From Neobacillus niacini (GTDB lineage Bacteria > Bacillota > Bacilli > Bacillales > Cytobacillaceae), in contig NZ_JAMBOX010000022.1 in assembly GCF_023715785.1 (NCBI RefSeq), positions 1 to 64,000 on the forward strand: a stretch of 64,000 bases of DNA. Reading direction: 5' to 3'. Of this stretch, positions 8,115 to 17,173 are shown piece by piece. The position numbers were made by a program, and so were the translations under genes. Position 1 is the first letter of the stretch. Each line of letters starts with the position of its first letter. The notes below the pieces were generated by a model. That model did not search any database. It saw nothing but the letters and a program-made list of their open reading frames with translations, and had not been told where the DNA came from.

Positions 8115-10058
8115 TTAGTATTCCTCCCCATCCTCAGCAACATATGACCATGAATAATATTTAGTGCTTTTTTCTGCGACTTCGCTTGCATTATTAAACC
8201 GTTCCTTAAGATATGCAGCAAGTGAAGGGTCTGTACAATACACAAAACACCCTTTTTGCCCTCGTGTCATTAATGTCCTATATGTATTCCGAATAATCTC
8301 ATCGGCCAGATTAGCGGCTCTAATTGGATCTTCTTTTAGCATTTTTTTAATTCCTTTAAGGGAATTATCTGTCTTGGCACGTTTGGAGTGGTCAGTAATT
8401 ACTCTACCATTCTGGTATCGTAGATCATCGCCAATAATAACCCCTACATAATCAAATTCCAATCCCTGGCAAGTATGGATACATCCACATTCATTAATCG
8501 AGTTTTCATCAATCGCCCAGGTATCCGAATTACCTAAGTTCCAACTCATCTTAAAATCAAATTTGGGTAATACAATGTCATAATAATTAGGATTACTCTT
8601 ACCTTGCGTATCCCAGTTCCAGCAATATCCTGCGACTAAACGAGATTTATTGTTAATTTTGTTTAGTTGTGTAATTGTTTCTCGAAGATCATTTGGATTA
8701 TCATAGACCCTAAAATCATATTGTCCTCCAATATCATTTACGTTCGCTGTTTCACGTATTTGAAGGACATCATCAATCCAAGCTAAATAGCCATCAGAAC
8801 CATTACATCGAAACTGTGACTCTAATTCCATGATGCTCATATTGCCCCCAAATTCCCCCGCATATTTTTGTATATTAGCAATACTTCCCGCATCTTTTAA
8901 GGTTACCCGCTGACGTTCATCAATAAAAAAGATGGAGAATTTTGAGGCATTAATAATCTCTTTTGTTTGATTTTCACCCAAGTGTGAAAACATACCGGAC
9001 TTCTCATTTAGGCGATGGGCTTCATCCACGATCAGGGCATCGAATTCATCCTTTGGAGCATCAACATAACTCCCAGATCCTTTAAACAGATTATCGATAT
9101 GACCCTTTCTAAAATCCTGTTTTAGCTTCGTTGCATAAATATTCCTTGGTGCAGCATTCTTCGTGACATATTGACACACCATACTTTGACTTGTTAATTC
9201 AACCAATAAATTTATCGCCAAAACGGATTTGCCGGTGCCAGGACCACCTTTTACAACTAATACCTGCTTGGTATTTGTCCGTATCGCTTCTCTCGCAAGA
9301 TACACGGCTTGTTCAAAGATCACTTTTTGATCATCAATCATAATAAACTCTTGATTGCCTTTAAGCATAGCACTTAAAGAATCCTGCAATGATTTTGAAG
9401 GTCTAATCCGCCCTTTTTCAATCTTATATAAATTTTCCTTATTGTCACCATATTGAATATACTTCTTGATAAAATTGCGTAGTTGAGTCGCCTGTCCTTT
9501 TACAAAAACAGGGGCTTGCTTTATGTAGTATTGATAAACCGGATCTGTAAGTGTATCCTTCTTACCTTGGTCGACATAGTTATGTAAATATGCACAAGGA
9601 TATAGGTTTATTTCATCATTCTGTGCATTTTCATTATAATCCTTAATTAATGCGGCATAGGACCATGCTTGATATGAAGGATGTGTTGTTTCAACTAATC
9701 CGCGGTTTATTACGGTCTTTACAATAGCTTCCTTGCCTCTAATCACTTCCACTGATTGCCATTGTTTTAGTTCAACAATCACAACAGAATTCTTGTTTCC
9801 TTGCCTCCCTGAAATTAAAAAGTCCACCCGTTTAGATGTATATGGTATCTTAAATTCGATAGCAACACCTGCATCCTTTGGGATCTCGTTATCCATTAAT
9901 ACACGATGCATATATTGCATTGAATTATTCCATGCACGAACTTCTCTCTCGTTTATTCTTCCTATCTTCGAGTTATAGTTCTTTGAAATATTATTTACTA
10001 GTTCATCATGAAGGACATCTTCTAGAAATTCTGCTTTAGTTGCTTCATAAACAATCAT
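8115..10058 (-). CDS. PD-(D/E)XK nuclease fused to DUF2075-type helicase
   Basis: 647-residue two-domain protein. The N-terminal part has a PD-(D/E)XK nuclease pattern (RVDFLISG with Asp79; IVELKQW with Glu96 and Lys98). From about residue 265 there is a superfamily 1-like motor: Walker A GGPGTGKS (271-278), Walker B ALIVDEAHRL and an Arg-rich C-terminal motif. This is the DUF2075 architecture, common in defence islands. It would act on DNA or RNA in the cytoplasm, with ATP-driven movement feeding a nuclease. It stands alone between convergent DUF5131 and the Wadjet operon. Confidence 0.8.
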   Translation of the reverse strand: MIVYEATKAEFLEDVLHDELVNNISKNYNSKIGRINEREVRAWNNSMQYMHRVLMDNEIPKDAGVAIEFKIPYTSKRVDFLISGRQGNKNSVVIVELKQWQSVEVIRGKEAIVKTVINRGLVETTHPSYQAWSYAALIKDYNENAQNDEINLYPCAYLHNYVDQGKKDTLTDPVYQYYIKQAPVFVKGQATQLRNFIKKYIQYGDNKENLYKIEKGRIRPSKSLQDSLSAMLKGNQEFIMIDDQKVIFEQAVYLAREAIRTNTKQVLVVKGGPGTGKSVLAINLLVELTSQSMVCQYVTKNAAPRNIYATKLKQDFRKGHIDNLFKGSGSYVDAPKDEFDALIVDEAHRLNEKSGMFSHLGENQTKEIINASKFSIFFIDERQRVTLKDAGSIANIQKYAGEFGGNMSIMELESQFRCNGSDGYLAWIDDVLQIRETANVNDIGGQYDFRVYDNPNDLRETITQLNKINNKSRLVAGYCWNWDTQGKSNPNYYDIVLPKFDFKMSWNLGNSDTWAIDENSINECGCIHTCQGLEFDYVGVIIGDDLRYQNGRVITDHSKRAKTDNSLKGIKKMLKEDPIRAANLADEIIRNTYRTLMTRGQKGCFVYCTDPSLAAYLKERFNNASEVAEKSTKYYSWSYVAEDGEEY

Positions 10059-10298
10059 AAGAATATCATTCCCTAATTATTTTCTTAACATTATTATTTA
10101 GCTTTTTTTAGTAATTAGCAAGAATATTTCCGAAATTATGTCTATGAGATGCTCTTATACTACTATTTTGAGAAACCATACAATTGTGCTAGTCCTCGGG
10201 AGTTATTCCTTTGCCAGCAGTAGTAGACTTGGGCTAAATCGTGCCGGCATAAACTTTGGATTTTCCAATGATTTTCCTACATAAATTGTTTCAGGCTC

Positions 10299-10490
10299 TT
10301 ATGTTCCATGGTTTATTTGCTCTGACTCAACATCAATGGACAGCACCCTCAGCTTACATGGGAATGGCTCACCTTTTATAAAGTTTTTTACGGATCGATC
10401 GCCTAGGGGAGTATCCTCCTGATTCTCATCAGCCACACCCAGGCTTCTTATCACTGGATTCCCATTTAAATTGAAAACCAGTGCCAACAA
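10299..10490 (-). pseudogene. Small protein-like fragment, unknown
   Basis: A 63-codon frame in the gap between JetD and the nuclease-helicase has protein-like composition (LVFNLNGNPVIRSLGV, later DRSVKNFIKGEPFP) but no convincing ribosome binding site. It may be the relic of a lost gene of the island. The rest of the gap (10059-10641) holds only a terminator hairpin at 10510-10540. Confidence 0.25.
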
Positions 10491-10509
10491 GGTTTTCCTA
10501 ATTTATAAT

Positions 10510-10540
10510 AAAAAATCTTCCATTTCGGAAGACTTTTTTG
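10510..10540. terminator. Hairpin with T-run between JetD and the upstream gap
   Basis: AAAAATCTTCC, loop, GGAAGACTTTTTT has A and T runs on either side and could terminate in both directions. It lies about 100 bp past the JetD stop and is the likely end of the Wadjet transcript. Confidence 0.6.
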
Positions 10541-10641
10541 TTTATCCGTATAAATGTATTATCCTTTTTAAACCAAAATCAGCTTTTTTCGTATCTTTTT
10601 TAGTAAATCGATCTTTCAGATTTCTTGATTCCTCCAACATG

Positions 10642-11907
10642 CTAACTTTCTAAATCTTGAATTAGAAGATGAAGAATGCCTTCTTGGTAACCAAATTTTT
10701 CATTTTGCAGCACTGCTGTAGCAAGCTCCCCTAAGATGGAGTTTTGCAATGATAGAAGTTTCCCTTGTCGGTCTTCCATCCCTACAATAGGTGTGGATAT
10801 CTGATAGTCGTCTACTGTCATCCTCCACACATGCCCGTGTTCTCCGTATCGTTCTTTAAATCTTAAGGCCATACCAATGCCTTCCGGGTCAAAATCTCCA
10901 CTGTAGTAAAGGTGGTGGCCGGATTCTGCAAGTAGGTCCATTAATTTCAACCCTGCCAATTTAAATTGCCCATGGGTGCAAATTAACGGCGCTTTGGGCA
11001 CTGCATCCACAAGAGCCGAAAAGACACCCGAATTTTCCACAACAAAAACTTCCTTTTCCCCAGTGTAAGTTCTAACCTCATTCATCTTCAACAGTTCTCG
11101 AAGCGGAATATTTAAAACCGAACCAAATTTAGCCGCAGCCTGCCATACCGGATGCAAATTCCCATCCGAATACGCAACAAGATTGGCGGTCGTGACAAAA
11201 TTGGCGATGTCATCCCTCAGCAGCTGATAGGAAAGCAACAGATCATTTATCGCTTCTGTTTGTGAAGGAGGAGACCCTTCACCACCACTCATGACATGTA
11301 ATAAATGAATCCAGAGTTTCCCCCTTACCGTAACTAAATCCAATGAATGCGGATTCCCGCTCACACGCTGGCTGAATACCGGATACCGTTCCACTTTGTC
11401 AGGCAAAGACGTATAGGCATCGCATAAAAGCCGAACATCCTCCTCAAATCCCGGTTCGAGGATCAACCGCCAAATCCATAGTGTGTCAGGTGTTTTCTTT
11501 TCCAAATACCGAAACCAGATCGAAATGGCTTGATAATTCATCTTCAAAAGTTCCAGGATGTTTTTTTGCGAGGAAGCCAGTTCTTCCTTCTCTTCACGCT
11601 TGGACCGGATCGGTTCCCCGTAATAACCTTCGAGCAATTCAAACAATGATAAATCGGAAAAACGTGTTTTCGAAAGGCGTAATTCAAACTCAGTAAGGGA
11701 TACAGTCCCTTTTCTGGCAAGATGATGGGGCGAGACTCCCATGAACAGGGCAATTTCCTCGAGCTCACCATGTGAAAAATTAGACAGTTTAACATTTCCC
11801 GCTATTCGGCCAAGTGATTCATATTTTGCACGGAAAAGCCGAAAAAGGGCTCTGAATCCCTCTTTCGACTGTAAGTAATTAATTGCTTCATTTAAATGTT
11901 CACTCAA
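10642..11907 (-). CDS. jetD: Wadjet nuclease subunit JetD (DUF2399/TIGR02679 type)
   Basis: The nuclease of the Wadjet plasmid-restriction system. The C-terminal half has a topoisomerase-VI-like Toprim signature, HHLYYSGDFDPEGIGMALRF, with the acidic DxD metal ligands. In characterised Wadjet systems JetD cleaves closed circular DNA after JetABC has extruded a loop. It starts at a TTG whose first four bases (TTGA) overlap the JetC stop, so translation is coupled. The length of 421 residues is normal and no disruption is seen. Confidence 0.88.
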   Translation of the reverse strand: MSEHLNEAINYLQSKEGFRALFRLFRAKYESLGRIAGNVKLSNFSHGELEEIALFMGVSPHHLARKGTVSLTEFELRLSKTRFSDLSLFELLEGYYGEPIRSKREEKEELASSQKNILELLKMNYQAISIWFRYLEKKTPDTLWIWRLILEPGFEEDVRLLCDAYTSLPDKVERYPVFSQRVSGNPHSLDLVTVRGKLWIHLLHVMSGGEGSPPSQTEAINDLLLSYQLLRDDIANFVTTANLVAYSDGNLHPVWQAAAKFGSVLNIPLRELLKMNEVRTYTGEKEVFVVENSGVFSALVDAVPKAPLICTHGQFKLAGLKLMDLLAESGHHLYYSGDFDPEGIGMALRFKERYGEHGHVWRMTVDDYQISTPIVGMEDRQGKLLSLQNSILGELATAVLQNEKFGYQEGILHLLIQDLES

Positions 11908-14900
11908 ACTGTCACGCCCCCTTCCGGTACTTCGACATTAAGAGCCTGTCCATCCCATTTGTAGCGAATCACGGTTACGTAATTGGCATTCTTCGGTCTT
12001 ACCAGCTCACAGACCGACAAGGACTTTACAGTTTCATAGTCCCCCCAGAGCACCTGGGAGTTCATAATATAATTAAAATCCAGCTGTTCCACAATCTCGA
12101 ACATTTCTTTTATATTATTCTCATCGACACCTGCAAAGGCTTCATCAAGTGAAATAATAAATGGCGCATGAGGTGCCGCTTCCTTATATCTAGAATAGCA
12201 CGCGGTAAACAGCGGAATATACATAGCCATCGCCTTTTCCCCACCACTGAATTTGAAGAAATTATGGTTTGTCAATTCACGCCTTGGTTCATTCGGCCTT
12301 TCAAAATAAAGGACGAAAGAAAACCATTTCCGGTAATCCAATACCATTTTTAAAACCTGAAGCAAGGTTTGGCCTTCACCTTTTTCTTCCAACCAAGTTT
12401 TTGCTGCTTTGATTTTGGAACGGAAATGATTAGTGATTCGTTCAAGGTCATGGTCACTCAACAGCTTGGCGTCCCTTTTTAGCAAATCGATTAATTCCTT
12501 CGTATCGAGTTCCTGTTCGGCATCCGCGGTCCTCGGCCGCCATTTAATTGAAAACTTTAATCCCGATGATGTGTCACGGCTCTCCATCAATTCCTTCATC
12601 TGTTCGGTCCACTGTTCAGCCCTTCTAATTCTGCCGCGAAGCTTTTGGCCGACTGAGTTTAAGAGAATCTCCTCGTAAAGCTTTTTATCCATTTCGTCGA
12701 GCCTGTTCTCTTGTAGAGACCATTCTCGCACGACACTCTCATACAAATCGGCCGGGGGAATTTTCACGCCGCGCTGATCAAACTCAACGATATTCCGGGT
12801 GTTTTTTACCTTCCATTGTTCCAATACCGGTTTCCATTCTTCCTTGGTAACTTCACCCATCCACTGAGGGATGTCCGGCACGGAAGAATACATCCTCATC
12901 TTGTGCTCAATCAAATCAAACTGAAGGGTATGGAACTGTGTGGTCAAATGCCCCTCAAGCGTCGCTCTCTCTTTCTGTGATTTGTCTTTTAAAAATTCCT
13001 TCACAAACCTGTAGTCGAATGCATCCTGCTGCCCGCCATAGGCTCCGCGATTCCATTCCTTTCTAAGCGCCTCGTCCCACGCTCCCTCGATTTGACTCCA
13101 GAAGCTAAGCGATTCCTTTTGCTCGACTAATTTTTCGGCACGGTTGCGGCTTTTCTCCTTAAAGCCGGGCAATATTTCATTTACTTTCTTCAAGGAGACT
13201 TTCACACTATCAAGCTCTTGGGTCACCTTTTGGACTTCGCGCCGGATTTCCTCAGCCCCAACCAACTTAATCTGGTCCTCAATATGATCAATATTTTTTT
13301 CAATCTTTTCTTGCTGTTCCATTTTCACGTTCAATTCCCCGCTGTACTCCTCAATCTCGCCCCAGAGATCCTGAAGCAGATCCTTTTGGGTCGCAAAATC
13401 TGCAATGGTGCGGATGAATTTATCATGCTTTCGATGAAGTTCATTAAGTTCATTCTCATACTTACGGCCTTGCGTCATTGCATTCGAGTAAGCCTCCACC
13501 GTTTGTGGAAGTGAGATACCCTCGGTTAGATGAAATAAAGCCGCTTTAATCTGCTGCAGATTGCGGTCCAATTCCTTGATTTTCTCGGTAATAGCCGCGA
13601 TCCTTTCAAGGAAAAATTTGACCTTATCCCCCGCTTTGTTCATTTCATTAAAAGAAAATCTTACGTCCGTACTCATCGGGAATGCCGACCATGCTTGCCT
13701 CGAATAGCTCAGTTGTTCCCCCAATCGGTGATCGTCCATTTGCAGGTTCGAGAGTTCAACCCTTAACTCGTCCATCTTCTCTACCAGCTTCTGGAGTAAC
13801 TCCTCCCGGTACCGTTTCCTCGCCTCTCTCCCAATAAATCGGACCTCCTCAAGCGGAATCGCATGGCCCCGGAGACTCCCAAGCTGGTATGAGCCGTCTT
13901 CCTTAAGATATACAGGCGCCTCCCCATCCATTTCAATACTTTGCAGGATATCCTGCACGAGTTTGAGCGGGATTTTTGTCTGGGCAGCATCCGGACGCAA
14001 ATAATCTGCCAAAGTGTAGGAAAGAAGCTTTGGGTCAGGAGCTAAAATACGGTCATGTTTGAGTTCTGTTTCCCCATTGACAATCAATGCATCCAGCATA
14101 CCCGTTTCCGAAAGAGCACTTTCAATCCGCTTTTGCACGTCTGGTGATACATCTGGTAGGAACTCGACAACTTCATACAAAGGGGCATAGGGAATTGATT
14201 GCTCATCGAGAAGCTTCCTTGCCTCAATCGTAGCGGAATCCCGCTCAGGCTCGGGCTCCTTCTGGTCTTTCTTCGACTCCCATTCCTCTTTGAGTTTGTT
14301 CAGTTCTTCCTTGACAGTTTCTTCTTGGGATTTAATGTTTGATTGTTTAACCCTGATCCCATCCTCATACCGATGGACATACACTGCAAACAGGTCCTTT
14401 ACCTGTTCGTACTCCACCTCGGAGAACAAATCATCGATGAGTCTCGCCATTTCCTGTAGTGTATTCGGCTGGATTTCGTAATGAGAATAGGTTTCCGACC
14501 ACACATGGATGTCATGGATTAGTTTCAGCTTGTCCTCTTCCATCGTGTCCCGCCACTTCTGTTCCTCGTCCTGAGCCAAATCCCGCTCTTTTTCTGAATT
14601 ACCAAGCTCTAAATTCTTCTCCTGAATCTTCTCTATTACTGCATCTCTTTTATGGATTTCTTTCAAGGCCGAATCAAGATTCATTAAATGTTGATGAATT
14701 TCCTTTTTCCAAAGGCCGAAAGAAAAATCACTCTCGAGATTCCGAAAGAAGTCTCCCACATTCTGATCGTGCTGGCTAAAGGCACTTTCTTCTGCTTCAA
14801 ACGACAATTCCTCTGCAGACTCCCTCAGCGTACTCTTCTGTTCAGTAATCGATTGATCCAGTTCATCAATCCTATGTCTTGTTTCACGCTCTTTTTTCAA

Positions 14901-16004
14901 GAGACCGTCAATGCGCTTTTGACGGCTGTCGATTTCAGCTTGCAGTCCAGAAAGAGCAGCCTTCTTCTCGTTCAATTCCTTTTCCAATCCAAAAACTTTG
15001 TGACTTGAAAGCCTGTCCTTCTTTTCGGCAAGGGTGTCCTCACTGATGGCCAATTCACGCTGCTGTCCAGTCAAAAGTTCTATTTCCTCTGACAGATTAC
15101 GGATTTCGTCCTCCAGGCTTAAAACCTCCTGTTCATCCTTTGTCCTTCGTTCCTTTGCCTGCATCCATTCGGCGAATATATCAGCGAGTATCCGAAAATT
15201 ATATTGTTCATAGGCATCCTTCAGTTTTGCAAGTGCCTTGACTTCCCGCTCCAGCTGCTCCATTTGCTGCTTTGTCTGATCCATTTGTTCAATCGAATCC
15301 GACAAGTAGCGGAGGTCTTCATCAGTAAGCGGCGGCAAGGCCTCCTCAAGGATTTCATAAATAACAGTCGGCTTAAAGTCTTTCGAAAGTTTCGGGCTAC
15401 GCAGCTGAATAAGAAGCTTAATCAAGTCATCATAGGCTTCAAGCGTTTCAAATCCAAATATATGCTTATTTACAAGGGCCATATACTCTTTATTCGAGCT
15501 TACCACTTCACCCCCGGCCCCGATTACCGTTTCAAGTTCTGTCTGGGAAAGTGGGAATTTTTCTTTTTTTCCGTCTCGGTTAACCCATTTAAAAAGCTGT
15601 AAATCATTGCCGATTCTCCGGTTATCGGTAATCGTGAATCCCCATGACTTCAATGCCTGATTCCGCTTTGCCTGCATACCTATCCCTGTTGTCAAATACT
15701 GTTGGGTACCTTCTTTTTTATATTCGATATACAAATAACCTGTTCGTTCATCACGGTTGGAAATTTCTTTTTCTCCTAAAAGATAATCGGCCATTCTCCT
15801 CGATTTCGACCCAAAAGGATCAAGCCGGTCAGGTGATTTTTTCCCGTCTAATAGTACTGGCAGGATACTTTGCATCGTTACAGACTTTCCCGAACCATTC
15901 GTTCCACGGAGAAGCAGCTTTCCGTCTTCGAAATCAAACACTTCGTCATCGTAATACCAAAAATTCAACAAACCCGCTCGGTTCAATTTCCATTTTTCCG
16001 TCAT
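11904..16004 (-). CDS. jetC: Wadjet SMC-like ATPase JetC (TIGR02680 type)
   Basis: 1366-residue SMC/MukB-like ATPase. Walker A GTNGSGKS lies at residues 34-41 and is followed by long coiled coils. Near the C terminus are the ABC signature FFKFSGGEKAMAMYIPLF and Walker B FIISLDEAFAGVD. A hinge-like region (DALIVNGETELKHDRILAPD) lies mid-protein. It works with JetA (kleisin) and JetB (KITE) to extrude DNA loops and detect small circular DNA. The start overlaps the JetB stop (ATGA), and GGGAGGGGCG precedes it. Confidence 0.92.
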   Translation of the reverse strand: MTEKWKLNRAGLLNFWYYDDEVFDFEDGKLLLRGTNGSGKSVTMQSILPVLLDGKKSPDRLDPFGSKSRRMADYLLGEKEISNRDERTGYLYIEYKKEGTQQYLTTGIGMQAKRNQALKSWGFTITDNRRIGNDLQLFKWVNRDGKKEKFPLSQTELETVIGAGGEVVSSNKEYMALVNKHIFGFETLEAYDDLIKLLIQLRSPKLSKDFKPTVIYEILEEALPPLTDEDLRYLSDSIEQMDQTKQQMEQLEREVKALAKLKDAYEQYNFRILADIFAEWMQAKERRTKDEQEVLSLEDEIRNLSEEIELLTGQQRELAISEDTLAEKKDRLSSHKVFGLEKELNEKKAALSGLQAEIDSRQKRIDGLLKKERETRHRIDELDQSITEQKSTLRESAEELSFEAEESAFSQHDQNVGDFFRNLESDFSFGLWKKEIHQHLMNLDSALKEIHKRDAVIEKIQEKNLELGNSEKERDLAQDEEQKWRDTMEEDKLKLIHDIHVWSETYSHYEIQPNTLQEMARLIDDLFSEVEYEQVKDLFAVYVHRYEDGIRVKQSNIKSQEETVKEELNKLKEEWESKKDQKEPEPERDSATIEARKLLDEQSIPYAPLYEVVEFLPDVSPDVQKRIESALSETGMLDALIVNGETELKHDRILAPDPKLLSYTLADYLRPDAAQTKIPLKLVQDILQSIEMDGEAPVYLKEDGSYQLGSLRGHAIPLEEVRFIGREARKRYREELLQKLVEKMDELRVELSNLQMDDHRLGEQLSYSRQAWSAFPMSTDVRFSFNEMNKAGDKVKFFLERIAAITEKIKELDRNLQQIKAALFHLTEGISLPQTVEAYSNAMTQGRKYENELNELHRKHDKFIRTIADFATQKDLLQDLWGEIEEYSGELNVKMEQQEKIEKNIDHIEDQIKLVGAEEIRREVQKVTQELDSVKVSLKKVNEILPGFKEKSRNRAEKLVEQKESLSFWSQIEGAWDEALRKEWNRGAYGGQQDAFDYRFVKEFLKDKSQKERATLEGHLTTQFHTLQFDLIEHKMRMYSSVPDIPQWMGEVTKEEWKPVLEQWKVKNTRNIVEFDQRGVKIPPADLYESVVREWSLQENRLDEMDKKLYEEILLNSVGQKLRGRIRRAEQWTEQMKELMESRDTSSGLKFSIKWRPRTADAEQELDTKELIDLLKRDAKLLSDHDLERITNHFRSKIKAAKTWLEEKGEGQTLLQVLKMVLDYRKWFSFVLYFERPNEPRRELTNHNFFKFSGGEKAMAMYIPLFTACYSRYKEAAPHAPFIISLDEAFAGVDENNIKEMFEIVEQLDFNYIMNSQVLWGDYETVKSLSVCELVRPKNANYVTVIRYKWDGQALNVEVPEGGVTV

Positions 16005-17173
16005 TTGATTCGCCCCTCCCTGCTTACTTCATAATCTGCCGGGTAAAATGCAGTAAGCCTTGCTGCTCCCGGAAGAATGGTCAGCATTCTTGTTTGTTCA
16101 TCCCATTCTGCCATACTCCACTCTTCCCATACCTTGATAATTTGGCTAGCCGTTTCCTCGGGCGTTTCATCCCGATGCTTTTTGCTCCATCCGTGTCCGT
16201 ACCTTTCCTTTGTTTTCCTAACCAGTATGTCAAAGGAAGCACGTGGGATTCGGAATGTACCGAACTCTGATATGTCGAGTGCTTCTCTATTTTCCCGAAT
16301 CACAGACATCGTATGAAGCGCAGCATCCGTGATGCCTCTTGTATCAGGGAACAGGGTGTACCGCTTCTTCGGATCAGGAAGTGTTAGCATCGCAGCATTT
16401 TTAAACACCTCAAGCCGGAACGGGGTATGCTGTTCAAAGTCATCCCTGAGTCGGTTCCGGTAATTCCTAATATAGGCAAAATCCTGATCTTCTTCATTTT
16501 TTCGGTACACAAATGGGGACATCATCAATTTCCGATACACCCGTTTTCGCCTTTGATCGTCCGGCTGCCTGTTCCATTCTTGTATAAGGAGCTCGTCCAT
16601 GGAGTCAAATTGGTACAAATCATCCGGGTACGACCTCATGAAATATCGGGAGTAGATGGTCACTTCGTATAGGACTTCTTCTTCGTCATTAACCTGGAAC
16701 TGCTCCAAGTTTCCATCAATGGTCTTAATCAGGCGCAGATCCAGTACCTCTTTTAAAGCCCTGACAAGTGAACGCCTGTGCTGGTAATTTTTCCAATCAA
16801 GCGGAATCTCACCAGGGTACATCTCCTGGATTCTTTCAGCCAGATCAGAAAGCAAAAATTGCTCATCAATGCCTTTTTGTTCCGCAAAGGCCAGAGCACA
16901 GCAAAAGATTGCATAATCCAACGGGCTCTCGAACGATTGAATCCCCATCCAGCTTTGCGGCTCCACTGGTATTTTCTCAAGCTTGGCAAAATGCTGATGG
17001 ATAATCAGTTCCATCCCGAACTTTTCCTGCAAATATCGTTTTAACAACTGTTCCCTGTTCCGAATCAGAAGATAGGCCTCAGGTTCCTCTTCGCGCAAAA
17101 TCCAAAACTGTTCAAACAGTCTCCCAAGCGCTTCAACGGCTTTCTCATCAAACTCCAGTTCCCGTTCGCTCAT
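16001..17173 (-). CDS. jetB: Wadjet subunit JetB (DUF2398/TIGR02678 type)
   Basis: 390-residue second subunit of the Wadjet complex, assigned from its position and its match to the TIGR02678 pattern (VRALKEVLDLRLIKTIDG, LIQEWNRQPDDQRRKRVYRK). It is predicted to contain winged-helix (KITE-like) domains bridging the kleisin and the SMC heads. Its start overlaps the JetA stop by 26 bp and is supported by GGGGGAGGAG. The set of four genes is complete and overlapping, as expected for one transcript. Confidence 0.88.
   Translation of the reverse strand: MSERELEFDEKAVEALGRLFEQFWILREEEPEAYLLIRNREQLLKRYLQEKFGMELIIHQHFAKLEKIPVEPQSWMGIQSFESPLDYAIFCCALAFAEQKGIDEQFLLSDLAERIQEMYPGEIPLDWKNYQHRRSLVRALKEVLDLRLIKTIDGNLEQFQVNDEEEVLYEVTIYSRYFMRSYPDDLYQFDSMDELLIQEWNRQPDDQRRKRVYRKLMMSPFVYRKNEEDQDFAYIRNYRNRLRDDFEQHTPFRLEVFKNAAMLTLPDPKKRYTLFPDTRGITDAALHTMSVIRENREALDISEFGTFRIPRASFDILVRKTKERYGHGWSKKHRDETPEETASQIIKVWEEWSMAEWDEQTRMLTILPGAARLTAFYPADYEVSREGRIK

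Noticed and set aside
10299..10490. A functional gene between JetD and the nuclease-helicase
   Set aside because: It is protein-like but short and without a translation signal; listed only as a possible relic.
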